From positions 1-6,908 of the forward strand of contig DALI01000079.1 in the NCBI GenBank assembly GCA_002496725.1: a DNA stretch of 6,908 bases, read 5' to 3'. Below the pieces are notes generated by a model, which was not told where the DNA came from, did no database searches, and worked only from the letters and a program-made list of their open reading frames with translations. The stretch is from Euryarchaeota archaeon UBA181. Its GTDB lineage: Archaea; Thermoplasmatota; Poseidoniia; Poseidoniales; Thalassarchaeaceae. Both the position numbers and the translations under genes were made by a program. Numbering within the stretch: position 1 is the first letter of the stretch; each line of letters begins with the position of its first letter. Below are positions 1-6,643 of this stretch, in pieces.

Positions 1-400
1 GGATCAGTCCCATCGGCAATCTGATCTCCATCGATATCCAGAATCCACCAACCAAACACATACTCGCCCAAGAAAATATTCGGGAGGTGATACTGATCTC
101 CGGCTATACTGTTGAACGAATCTGTCCACTCCCCATTGAGAGAGGTGAAATCATTACTATTGTCGACATTTTCATACTCCAGATCGTTGTCATCGATGAT
201 CAATGCATATAATCTGTCACCATCATTGATTTTATTCATCCTGAAGTAATTAGTGGAGATTGATGAGCTCCCGGAGCAAGTCCCCAAGAGGCTGTCCCTC
301 AACTGCCACCACTCGGACACTGGCTCTCCAAAGCAGTCAACTAGGTTAGAATTCCTGATTAGTGATGGAGATGACATTGAGGCATTGACTACGCCATAGT
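1..400 (-). other. C-terminal linker segment of the giant protein and the first part of another Asp repeat at the edge
   Basis: Residues about 1740-1860 contain no Asp-repeat motif. They are mixed polar and aromatic sequence with a likely Cys pair (in V-D-C-F-G-E-P and in G-T-C-S-G). The last visible residues, DIDGDQIADGTDP, resume the TSP3-like pattern, so the repeat chain continues past the window. The segment is not recognised as a named domain; a small beta-sandwich-like insert is one possibility. Confidence 0.5.
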
Positions 401-3400
401 ATTCTTGGAAATTATTGTAAGGCTCGTAAATACAACTTCCACTAGAGCAGTCCCACGCCCCATCATTATCGGCATCTTGACCTGCGTCAGCAGGATCTGT
501 GGGATCATGCGTAAACCATGTCCAGTCCAAAACAGGCCTAGATATGACGCCATTAGAGACTTGGACAGGTTTCCAAACCACAGACGTGACTTGGTGCCAT
601 ACTACAGAAATTTGTAGTAGGGATGACCAATTATCATTAGTTTCATTCCAACCCCTGTAATACTCATAGAAATCTGGCATCATATCTCCGTCAGTATCAT
701 TATCCAAAGGATTAGTTCCATACTTGAAAACCTCCCTTCCGTCTGAAAGATTACTGTCTCGAGAATATGAGTTTATGGCGCCATTATTAAATTCTGGACT
801 CATGACAACAGAGTCATCATCAGAGTCATCGTCTAGAGGATGAGTACCATTTTCATACTCCATCAAGTTGGAAAAGTAGAGTGACTGCGATCCTTGTATT
901 ATTTGCCATTCTTGCGGGTATTCAGAAAACTGCCTAGATTCCCATTTACCCTGGACTGCTGGGATGTCAGAAATTTCCCTATCAAACCATCCATCTGAGT
1001 CAGGATCATAGTCTACATCTAGTGGGTTTACAGGGTTGAGTGACCATCGATAGTCATTAACTGGGAGGAATTCTCCATAAATTGAGTAGCAGAACTCCCA
1101 TCCATCTGGCATTCCATCGATATCTGAATCAGCATCTGTTGGATCACTGACCCCTGCTAGGCTGATATTGAAGTTATCAGGGTAAATCGAATTTATCAGG
1201 CCCATGCGATCTGAAGATTCTAGACTCTTGCTCCTAAACATATCATATAGTTGTCCGAATGCAGCATCATAGCTCATTCCCACCTCTCCAATGAACGCAT
1301 TAATTGCATCCGCGCCATATGAGACCAAACCGGTCTCATTTGGTATCGTATCAACAGCTATTCTCTTCCCGTATATTCTAGACTCGTATTCTGCTAGGTT
1401 ATCAAAGGACTCAGAATCGGAAATTTCGCCATTTCCATCACAGTCATAAGAGTCATCATCCGAGTCTCTGTAAATGTCTGAACTAGTTAGTAGATTCATT
1501 TCCCAAAGATTTTGCTCTAAATTCCACTCTGTAAACCAGTACTCATAACCATCACTCATCCCATCTCTATCTGTATCAGTATCATTTGGGTCAGAAATTC
1601 CCAGAAGGGCCGCTAGTAACGGCTTTGCAGGACTTCCAGATAGCCATTCTTGGTATTGTTGCATCGCGAGCTGAGCCTTTCCTTCCTTTCCGAAGAGGAT
1701 CCTGAAAACCCTATTATTAGCTTCAGAAGGATCAATTGTATCTGCTTCTACCCACATCCTTGGGGCATCCGGGGGGGATAGTCCCCCATTGGCAGGATTG
1801 TTATTGGTCAGATTGAGTTCGACTTGATCGGTAATGCCGTCCAAATCAGAGTCATAGTAGCCATCACCAGCTACTAATGGGTTCAATGTCCAAACTGAGT
1901 CAGTAGAATTCCACCTCGTGAAGATTAATTCTATACCATCGAGAAGTCCGTCTCCATCAGTATCGGGATCGTTTGGGTCTGCAGTAAGGCCGGATATATT
2001 CTTCTGGTCCTCTGAAAGGAAATGTCCGAAGGAGAATGACGATTCAGCTGATAGCCAGGGCGTTGGAAGGAGCTCCCCTCCGACACTTAACAAATAGAAC
2101 TGGGGGGATGTTACAAGGGAATCCGTCTCACTCAGGTTACCATCTATTGAGTTATACTCTTCCCAGTTGTTCATACCATCGCCATCTGGATCTCCATTCT
2201 GATCTTTTTCATTAACAGGGTTTAGGGTCCAATGCTCCTCGAAAAGACTCCATCTAGCGTGGTAGTACTCCCAACCATCCGGCATGCCGTCTCTATCCGA
2301 GTCAGAAGACAAAGGATCGCCCGATCCTACATCCTCAACAGTGGTACCATTTACCAAGCTTAGATAGGCTGTGCTAGTATACTCTCCAAAGGAGCCTGGA
2401 GCTAAACCGGACCATGAAGAATGAGAGAGGTTTGTGGAGAATCCGTCGGGGAATGGCAATCCAGATGCTGTTTCGTCATTGAATATTATCTGATCTTTAA
2501 GATGGTACTCAAGCCAGTTTACAAATTGCTCATCTAGTGATAGAATACCATCCATATTGATGTCATATCCATCTCCATCGGGATTATTGAGTGCATCAGA
2601 GCCGTTCAGTGGATTGATTCCACTATTGTCTTTGTTCCAAGAACAAGTATATCTCGCCTCCCAACCATCTGGCAGAGTATCGCCGTCTGAATCTACATTA
2701 TTCGGATCGGTACGAGTCCAAGATAGTGCTGACTCGTTAGACTCTCCATGAGAGGGGAGGCCTTCTCTGATTACGTCTTCAATGATCTCGCCCCACCTAT
2801 ACTCGCACAGATTAGACAATCCATCTCCATCAGCATCACCATCAGCATCATTGGGGTCCCTAGGATCTAGGGTCCAGAGATTTCCTCCGGTGTAAATGTC
2901 CCCTATCCATCTCCTGTTTTCTATCTCCCAGCCATCAGGCATACCATCCCCATCGGAATCTGGGTTAGTAGGGTCAGTGGGGCCATCAGTCCCCCCTCCT
3001 GCTCCAGATCCAAGCCATCCCTCTAGATGGACTGTTTCAGATTGGGATGAAGAGTCATCACACACATAATCGTCATTCAAGTAGTGACAATCAAAGGAGG
3101 TAGGGCCTAGGAACCATCCCCAATACTCCTCCCCATCAGTAAGGCCATCCCCGTCAGAATCAATGTTTCTAGGATCGGTACCATTTGTCCCGAACTGGGA
3201 TGAATTGACGTATCTGAATTCCTCTAGATTACTCCACTCCCGAATGAAAATAGTTCCGTCGATAAGTGGAAAACTAACTCCATCGGCATCGGCGTCTCTT
3301 TCTCTATCAAAGGGATCTGTTGGATCTAATCCGTGTGCAAACTCCCAGCCGTCTGGCATGCCATCAAAGTCAGAATCACTGGACAGTGGGTCGATTGGCA

Positions 3401-5618
3401 TTATATTCATGTATCTCCCAGGCGAAGCACCAGAGAAAATCCAATTCTCCCCTTCTTCTTCCAAAGCTACTAAATTCGTCACTAATCCAGGCATTCTTGT
3501 CTGATTGAAGTAAAGTCCAAGCACACCGGCATGCCCTCCTTCGAGACACCATGTACCATCCCTAGAACCTAAAATAACCATCCCATCGACCGCGAGAATG
3601 GAGTGAATATCATTCGCCCCTTCTGCCCATCTCTCGGAGTTGAACATTCTATCGTTGCTGATTGATGACCTAGGCATCTGCATGAATGTTGACAAATCGA
3701 TTAGATGAAGTCCTCCAGCTGTACCAATCCACACCCCGGTTACTTCTTCTAAATCGCCGTTTGGAAGAAGAGGCCCAGCTGGCTCCAGAACATTGACAAT
3801 TGCTGACTTAGACTCATTAAGAAGATCTGCCATCCTCACGAATGTCTCGGCATCTTCCAGATCAAAGACCCACCAAGGCTCACCGGCAGAAGTCACTGCA
3901 TCAGTTGTATTCCAGGCAATTAGTCCAGAGTTGGTCCCCACAAGAAGTAGAGGTCCGCGACCTTGAACGGGAACTTGGATTGCGTCATTAGCGGAAACTT
4001 CAGAGTCGGATAAAATTTCAGTCAAGGGCCCACTTAAGAATTCTGGACCCACACTAATTGAACGTCCACCACTCCAGCAATCTCCGCTAGATCCCTGTTC
4101 CGATATGCTCAGAGTCCATGCCTTCTGGTGTCCAAAAATCAACAAGTCGAGATTCTCACTGCCCGTGTTCAATTCCATAATCGAGACGACGGGGCCGATA
4201 CTCGAATCAGATAGAGAAGACATTATCGGAAGGCCATTTTCCATAGAGACACAATGAACTCCATTATTAGTCCCGATAATTAGGAAGTCGGAAGTTCCAG
4301 CAGGCGACCACCTAATCATCGAGGTCATCTCAAGACCAGAAGGCAGATGATGCAATGAAGAAACTCCTCCGAGCGGATCTAGCGTAGTAACACCGTACTT
4401 AGAGCCTACAAGAATTCTTTCTTGTTCGGTATCTTTGATCATTGTGTGCACCGCTCCATCAACGAGTGAGAGATCTGTGGATTGATCGAAAAATAGCATT
4501 GGCCCATCGTGGCTAGTTCCGGCAGTGGCCCTTATGCCCGGCTTTACCCAAGAGCCGTCATCATAATGAATCATATATTCTTCATAATTACTGAATGCTT
4601 CCCCCCAAGCTGAAGTAGCGGTGGATGTATCTGGGATAATAAATCCGTCCCTATCCATATCCCAACCATCATTATCTGAATCTACTATAGCGTCACTTGC
4701 ATTTCTTGGATCAAGTCCATAGTGAGCCTCCCAACCGTCGGGAATTCCATCTCCTGGAACAACAAGTCCAGTGGCCAGTAGACCTGCCCACGAATAATAG
4801 TCCGAATCAGAACGAGTTGGATCAGTACCTAGCCACCCATCATCCTCGGTTGGCCGGACTTCCCTGTCTTGACAGGACCCTGCACTCATACCGGGTATTG
4901 TCCCGGAGCACCAAAGTCCATCCCTCTCAGTAACCCAGTTTTCGGGCATTCCAAATGAATATTCTTCCGAGTTGGAGTATCTTTCAGTTATGTCGATATC
5001 TCCATCTCTATTGACATCAAAGCCATCTCCACAGCCAAAACTGAAGTCATCGCATCTATCAATATCCTCAATTTTATCAGACGGGTCTAGTGGGTCGAAC
5101 CAGAGGCATGTCCAAGCATTAGTTGCATTCAGATAGCCCAGGCCGCCCTCTGTACACATGTGTATTTCATAGCCATCAGGGAGTCCATCTCCATCAGTAT
5201 CCGAGAGAGTTGGGTCTAGGTATTCTCTATTACCAGATTGAGTCAATTCTGGGGGTTTTCCAGTCAAAGATAATCTGTCTGAGAAGCATTTATCCAGTGT
5301 ATATGGCCAACAATATTCCAAAAGTGCCACTGCTCCATCCCTATCATGATCTGACATGTTATCAGTGCCATTATTCATGTCCAATCCGAGAACCTCAAAA
5401 TCCCCGCCTAGTGCTTCTATGACTACCGTCTCACTGTATATTGATTCATACTGATCAGGTATTCTATCTTCATCCGCATCAGTAGCAGGGGGAGCCCCTC
5501 CTTGGGCATCAATAGGGTTCGTAGAGTCAACAGGAGACTGGGGCCTAGTTTGTGAAACGAAAGCGAGGCTACTAAGTAAAAGTAGTACGATGAAGGCTGC
5601 AGTTTGCTTTCGCCTCAT
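1..5618 (-). CDS. Giant secreted calcium-binding protein with TSP3-like repeats and an internal beta-propeller (C-terminus beyond the window)
   Basis: The frame is open from the ATG at 5618 to the left edge, giving 1872 residues with no stop, so the gene is 3'-truncated by the window. An N-terminal signal peptide (residues 1 to about 24) implies export. The mature chain carries at least twelve Asp-rich motifs of the form DxDxDGxPDGWE, whose final Glu (or equivalent) falls at residues 58, 151, 297, 759, 831, 898, 987, 1117, 1230, 1359, 1508 and 1652. These resemble bacterial and archaeal thrombospondin type 3 repeats, which bind Ca2+ and form stiff rods. Most are followed by a Trp-rich spacer (often W-T-L-N-P), a second Asp-rich motif and an N-x-x-E-Y tail. 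Residues about 374-739 form a propeller-like domain. EF-hand loops lie at 201-212, 1019-1030 and 1392-1403. Many N-x-S/T sequons and closely spaced Cys pairs fit an extracellular glycoprotein. No catalytic domain is recognised; a structural, adhesive or surface-binding role is inference. A C-terminal anchor cannot be judged. Confidence 0.9.
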   Translation of the reverse strand, partial: MRRKQTAAFIVLLLLSSLAFVSQTRPQSPVDSTNPIDAQGGAPPATDADEDRIPDQYESIYSETVVIEALGGDFEVLGLDMNNGTDNMSDHDRDGAVALLEYCWPYTLDKCFSDRLSLTGKPPELTQSGNREYLDPTLSDTDGDGLPDGYEIHMCTEGGLGYLNATNAWTCLWFDPLDPSDKIEDIDRCDDFSFGCGDGFDVNRDGDIDITERYSNSEEYSFGMPENWVTERDGLWCSGTIPGMSAGSCQDREVRPTEDDGWLGTDPTRSDSDYYSWAGLLATGLVVPGDGIPDGWEAHYGLDPRNASDAIVDSDNDGWDMDRDGFIIPDTSTATSAWGEAFSNYEEYMIHYDDGSWVKPGIRATAGTSHDGPMLFFDQSTDLSLVDGAVHTMIKDTEQERILVGSKYGVTTLDPLGGVSSLHHLPSGLEMTSMIRWSPAGTSDFLIIGTNNGVHCVSMENGLPIMSSLSDSSIGPVVSIMELNTGSENLDLLIFGHQKAWTLSISEQGSSGDCWSGGRSISVGPEFLSGPLTEILSDSEVSANDAIQVPVQGRGPLLLVGTNSGLIAWNTTDAVTSAGEPWWVFDLEDAETFVRMADLLNESKSAIVNVLEPAGPLLPNGDLEEVTGVWIGTAGGLHLIDLSTFMQMPRSSISNDRMFNSERWAEGANDIHSILAVDGMVILGSRDGTWCLEGGHAGVLGLYFNQTRMPGLVTNLVALEEEGENWIFSGASPGRYMNIMPIDPLSSDSDFDGMPDGWEFAHGLDPTDPFDRERDADADGVSFPLIDGTIFIREWSNLEEFRYVNSSQFGTNGTDPRNIDSDGDGLTDGEEYWGWFLGPTSFDCHYLNDDYVCDDSSSQSETVHLEGWLGSGAGGGTDGPTDPTNPDSDGDGMPDGWEIENRRWIGDIYTGGNLWTLDPRDPNDADGDADGDGLSNLCEYRWGEIIEDVIREGLPSHGESNESALSWTRTDPNNVDSDGDTLPDGWEARYTCSWNKDNSGINPLNGSDALNNPDGDGYDINMDGILSLDEQFVNWLEYHLKDQIIFNDETASGLPFPDGFSTNLSHSSWSGLAPGSFGEYTSTAYLSLVNGTTVEDVGSGDPLSSDSDRDGMPDGWEYYHARWSLFEEHWTLNPVNEKDQNGDPDGDGMNNWEEYNSIDGNLSETDSLVTSPQFYLLSVGGELLPTPWLSAESSFSFGHFLSEDQKNISGLTADPNDPDTDGDGLLDGIELIFTRWNSTDSVWTLNPLVAGDGYYDSDLDGITDQVELNLTNNNPANGGLSPPDAPRMWVEADTIDPSEANNRVFRILFGKEGKAQLAMQQYQEWLSGSPAKPLLAALLGISDPNDTDTDRDGMSDGYEYWFTEWNLEQNLWEMNLLTSSDIYRDSDDDSYDCDGNGEISDSESFDNLAEYESRIYGKRIAVDTIPNETGLVSYGADAINAFIGEVGMSYDAAFGQLYDMFRSKSLESSDRMGLINSIYPDNFNISLAGVSDPTDADSDIDGMPDGWEFCYSIYGEFLPVNDYRWSLNPVNPLDVDYDPDSDGWFDREISDIPAVQGKWESRQFSEYPQEWQIIQGSQSLYFSNLMEYENGTHPLDDDSDDDSVVMSPEFNNGAINSYSRDSNLSDGREVFKYGTNPLDNDTDGDMMPDFYEYYRGWNETNDNWSSLLQISVVWHQVTSVVWKPVQVSNGVISRPVLDWTWFTHDPTDPADAGQDADNDGAWDCSSGSCIYEPYNNFQEYYGVVNASMSSPSLIRNSNLVDCFGEPVSEWWQLRDSLLGTCSGSSSISTNYFRMNKINDGDRLYALIIDDNDLEYENVDNSNDFTSLNGEWTDSFNSIAGDQYHLPNIFLGEYVFGWWILDIDGDQIADGTD
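1410..1445 (-). other. EF-hand calcium-binding loop 3 (residues 1392-1403)
   Basis: DCDGNGEISDSE fits the canonical loop: Asp 1, Asp 3, Asn 5, Gly 6, Ile 8, Ser 9, Glu 12. Like loop 2 it sits in the second half of a repeat unit, just after D-S-D-D-D-S-Y and just before D-N-L-A-E-Y. The Cys at loop position 2 has no close partner. Confidence 0.78.
2529..2564 (-). other. EF-hand calcium-binding loop 2 (residues 1019-1030)
   Basis: DINMDGILSLDE is a complete canonical EF-hand loop: Asp 1, Asn 3, Asp 5, Gly 6, Leu 8, Ser 9, Glu 12. It follows a DGDGYD stretch and is followed by F-V-N-W-L-E-Y, the N-x-x-E-Y tail seen in the other repeat units. It therefore replaces or extends the second Asp motif of its unit. 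Calcium binding is inferred from the motif. Confidence 0.8.
3400..4499 (-). other. Beta-propeller-like domain (residues about 374-739)
   Basis: About 360 residues lack the Asp-rich motifs and instead carry at least five blade-like repeats of the form hydrophobic-h-h-G-[ST]-x-x-G-h. They are LVGSKYGVTTLD (about residue 402), LIIGTNNGVHCVS (about 445), LLVGTNSGLIAWN (about 557), VWIGTAGGLHLID (about 627) and VILGSRDGTWCLEGG (about 680). The fourth closely fits the two-component-regulator propeller repeat (Reg_prop, consensus like lWiGT-GGL-ld). Propellers in secreted proteins usually bind ligands such as glycans or proteins. The exact blade number and the ligand cannot be read from the sequence. 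WD40, PQQ-like or FG-GAP relatives are possible alternatives. Confidence 0.65.
4600..5480 (-). repeat. N-terminal TSP3-like calcium-binding repeats (residues about 47-340)
   Basis: Three Asp-rich motifs occur: a degenerate DADEDRIPDQYE at residues 47-58, DTDGDGLPDGYE ending at 151, and GDGIPDGWE ending at 297. The second is followed by an EF-hand loop at 201-212. The third is followed by an EF-like loop at residues 320-331 (DMDRDGFIIPDT), which keeps Asp at positions 1, 3 and 5 and Gly at 6 but has Thr where Glu-12 should be. Several Cys in this part lie in close pairs (for example in RCDDFSFGCGD), consistent with disulfides. This block ends in S-N-Y-E-E-Y, directly before the propeller-like domain. 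Confidence 0.75.
4983..5018 (-). other. EF-hand calcium-binding loop 1 (residues 201-212)
   Basis: The twelve residues DVNRDGDIDITE match the canonical EF-hand loop: Asp at 1, Asn at 3, Asp at 5, Gly at 6, Ile at 8, Asp at 9 and Glu at 12. It lies in a Cys-containing stretch between two TSP3-like motifs. Ca2+ binding is inferred from the loop pattern. The flanking helices of a full EF-hand are not evident, so it may be an isolated calcium loop. Confidence 0.75.
5547..5618 (-). other. Sec-type signal peptide of the giant repeat protein
   Basis: The first residues are MRRK, a positive n-region. A hydrophobic stretch of about fifteen residues follows (roughly 7-21, rich in Leu, Val, Ile, Ala), then a polar SQTRPQ segment where cleavage is likely, around residues 22-24. 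There is no Cys in a lipobox position, so it is not an obvious lipoprotein. No twin-arginine motif of the S-R-R-x-F-L-K type is seen, although the chain starts with two arginines. The start is supported because the next upstream codons do not extend the hydrophobic segment and the signal peptide begins directly at this ATG. Confidence 0.85.
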
Positions 5619-5662
5619 GGAATAGCCCCAACTAAGTAGTCATCAACGTTCTCGGTTGACTT
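5619..5662. promoter_or_regulatory. Short divergent intergenic gap
   Basis: These 44 bases separate the start of the giant protein gene (minus strand) from the first possible start of the hydrolase gene (plus strand). Read on the minus strand, TTGGGG lies about 8-13 bases before the ATG at 5618 and is at best a weak ribosome-binding site. No convincing TATA box stands about 26 bases from that ATG; CATAAG, about 46 bases upstream, is the only weak candidate. If the hydrolase starts at 5810 instead, the gap is 191 bases and leaves ample room for two promoters. Confidence 0.4.
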
Positions 5663-6607
5663 ATGATGGTGATGGAGCGTCGTTCGGACATAGAGTCAGA
5701 TTCTGTAGTCTCGGAGAGACCGGTAATCTCCATAAACGAGTCTGAAAATTATAATCTTAGGATTTGTTCAAATGTCGTCAGCTTGCCCATTGAGTCGATA
5801 GACGTGGGGATGGAGATAACACACCTCGGAAGTGGAAGTAGGGGGAATTCAGTTCTGTTGTCAACTTCAGAGTCTAATGTTTTGATTGACTGTGGATTCT
5901 CACTAAAGGGAATCGAGCAGCGATTGGGAAAATTAGGAATAATACCTGATGAAATAGACTCCATACTTGTTACTCATCATCATTCCGATCATTCAAAATC
6001 AGCTAAGAGGGCGGCATTGAAGTGGGGATCTAATCTGATTAGCAATGCAGAGACGGCTAAAAGAATGGAGTGGGAGGGGTCTGTTAGCCTCAGGGTTTTT
6101 TCGGAGCTAGAAAGAATTGATGCAGGGCCGGACATAAGTTTGCTTACCGTTCCTGTACCTCATGATGATGCAGAGAATGTGGCCGTAATAGCCTGTGATG
6201 ATCAAGGAAGAAGGGCCGCGGTAGTTACTGATCTTGGAGAGGTGACGACCGAGTTAGTATCTCATTTGAAGAAATGTGAGCATATTTCCATAGAGGCTAA
6301 CTATGATCATGACAGGCTGATGAGAGGAGGTTACCCCGATTCTCTCAAGAGGAGGATATCTGGCAGAGGGGGACATCTTTCAAACTACCAAACGGCTAAA
6401 GCCCTGGGAGAGATTGTTCATCCTAATCTGAGTAGTATTGTCCTTTGTCATCTTTCTGAGAGTAATAATCTCCCTCATATGGCTGAGAGTGAGGTATTAA
6501 TGGAAATATGTGATTCATTTAGAGGTAGTCTATCCATTTCCAAACAGGAAGGGCCGGAATTTAGCCACTGGCTTGGACAGAGTGATCCTGAGAGAATATC
6601 GGTATGA
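5663..6607 (+). CDS. Metallo-beta-lactamase-fold hydrolase, YycJ/WalJ family
   Basis: This is a probable metal-dependent hydrolase of the YycJ/WalJ (VicX) branch, whose members are thought to be nucleases or phosphodiesterases; the substrate here is unknown. From residue 50 the chain shows the family hallmarks in order: HLGSGSRGNS (54-63), LIDCGFS (74-80), the metal site HHHSDH (105-110, ligands H105, H107, D109, H110), VPHDDAE with H167, TDLGEVT with D190, EANYD (211-215), GGYPDSLKRRISGRGGHLSN (222-241) and LCHLSESNN with H263. All expected zinc ligands are present. No signal peptide or membrane segment is seen, so it is cytoplasmic. The long frame is given because codons 1-49 are open and have a coding-like purine-first bias. 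However, the core begins at M50 (ATG at 5810), which would give 265 residues, near the usual family length of about 264. No strong ribosome-binding site favours either start. Confidence 0.9.
   Translation: MMVMERRSDIESDSVVSERPVISINESENYNLRICSNVVSLPIESIDVGMEITHLGSGSRGNSVLLSTSESNVLIDCGFSLKGIEQRLGKLGIIPDEIDSILVTHHHSDHSKSAKRAALKWGSNLISNAETAKRMEWEGSVSLRVFSELERIDAGPDISLLTVPVPHDDAENVAVIACDDQGRRAAVVTDLGEVTTELVSHLKKCEHISIEANYDHDRLMRGGYPDSLKRRISGRGGHLSNYQTAKALGEIVHPNLSSIVLCHLSESNNLPHMAESEVLMEICDSFRGSLSISKQEGPEFSHWLGQSDPERISV
5744..5756 (+). promoter_or_regulatory. Candidate archaeal BRE/TATA promoter for the hydrolase gene
   Basis: The sequence GAAAA-TTATAATC resembles a TFB-recognition element followed by a TATA box. 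Transcription would start about 25 bases downstream, near 5777, leaving a leader of about 33 bases before the ATG at 5810. That fits the shorter, family-length start of the hydrolase. The box lies inside the long open frame, where it would encode E-N-Y-N-L, so it could be chance in AT-rich codons. Confidence 0.35.
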
Positions 6608-6643
6608 CTCAGTGACCCATCACCACTCTATGTACTGAGTTTT
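6606..6643 (+). terminator. Weak candidate terminator hairpin at the convergent junction
   Basis: ACTCAGT (6607-6613) pairs perfectly with ACTGAGT (6634-6640). G-U wobbles could add one pair at each end, and the run TTTT occupies 6640-6643. The loop of about 20 bases is long, so the hairpin is not strong. It begins at the last base of the hydrolase stop codon and could help end that transcript; in archaea the T-run may matter more than the stem. Confidence 0.25.

Larger units (their letters stand above)
650..3390 (-). repeat. Main TSP3-like calcium-repeat array (residues about 743-1656)
   Basis: Nine Asp-rich motifs end at residues 759, 831, 898, 987, 1117, 1230, 1359, 1508 and 1652. The spacing is 72 and 67 at first, then 89, 130, 113, 129, 149 and 144 residues. 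Typical examples are DSDGDGMPDGWE and DTDRDGMSDGYE. Most units then show an aromatic spacer containing W-T-L-N-P or a variant, a second motif such as DGDGMNNWEEY, and a variable insert leading to the next D-P-x-D-x-D-x-D. The array follows the known bacterial/archaeal TSP3 pattern but with long inserts. Unit lengths and sequences differ enough that no recent DNA-level duplication is evident by eye. Confidence 0.8.

Noticed and set aside
405..617. Plus-strand open frame of about 70 codons
   Set aside because: It lies opposite the continuous minus-strand repeat protein, shows no domain or start signal, and is explained as a shadow of that gene.
650..3390. Recurring ccatc-rich short sequences that might suggest a CRISPR array or direct DNA repeats
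   Set aside because: Spacing is irregular (67-149 codons), copies diverge at synonymous positions, and they encode the repeated DGDGxPDGWE protein motif within one frame.
2557..3508. Several short plus-strand open frames rich in Ser and Pro
   Set aside because: Their composition is the reverse-complement echo of Asp/Gly-rich repeat codons (GAT/GGA read as ATC/TCC). The minus-strand frame is open throughout and has clear protein motifs.
1410..5018. Dockerin domain (cellulosome)
   Set aside because: The EF-hand loops are far apart and not paired in the roughly 60-residue duplicated arrangement that defines a dockerin.
4697..5422. Plus-strand open frames of 78 and 99 codons
   Set aside because: They are His/Ser/Pro-rich shadows opposite TSP3 motifs and the first EF-hand loop, with no independent support.
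5749..5964. Minus-strand open frame of 71 codons
   Set aside because: It is antisense to the conserved start of the hydrolase, including the GSGSRGNS and LIDCGFS motifs, so it is a shadow.
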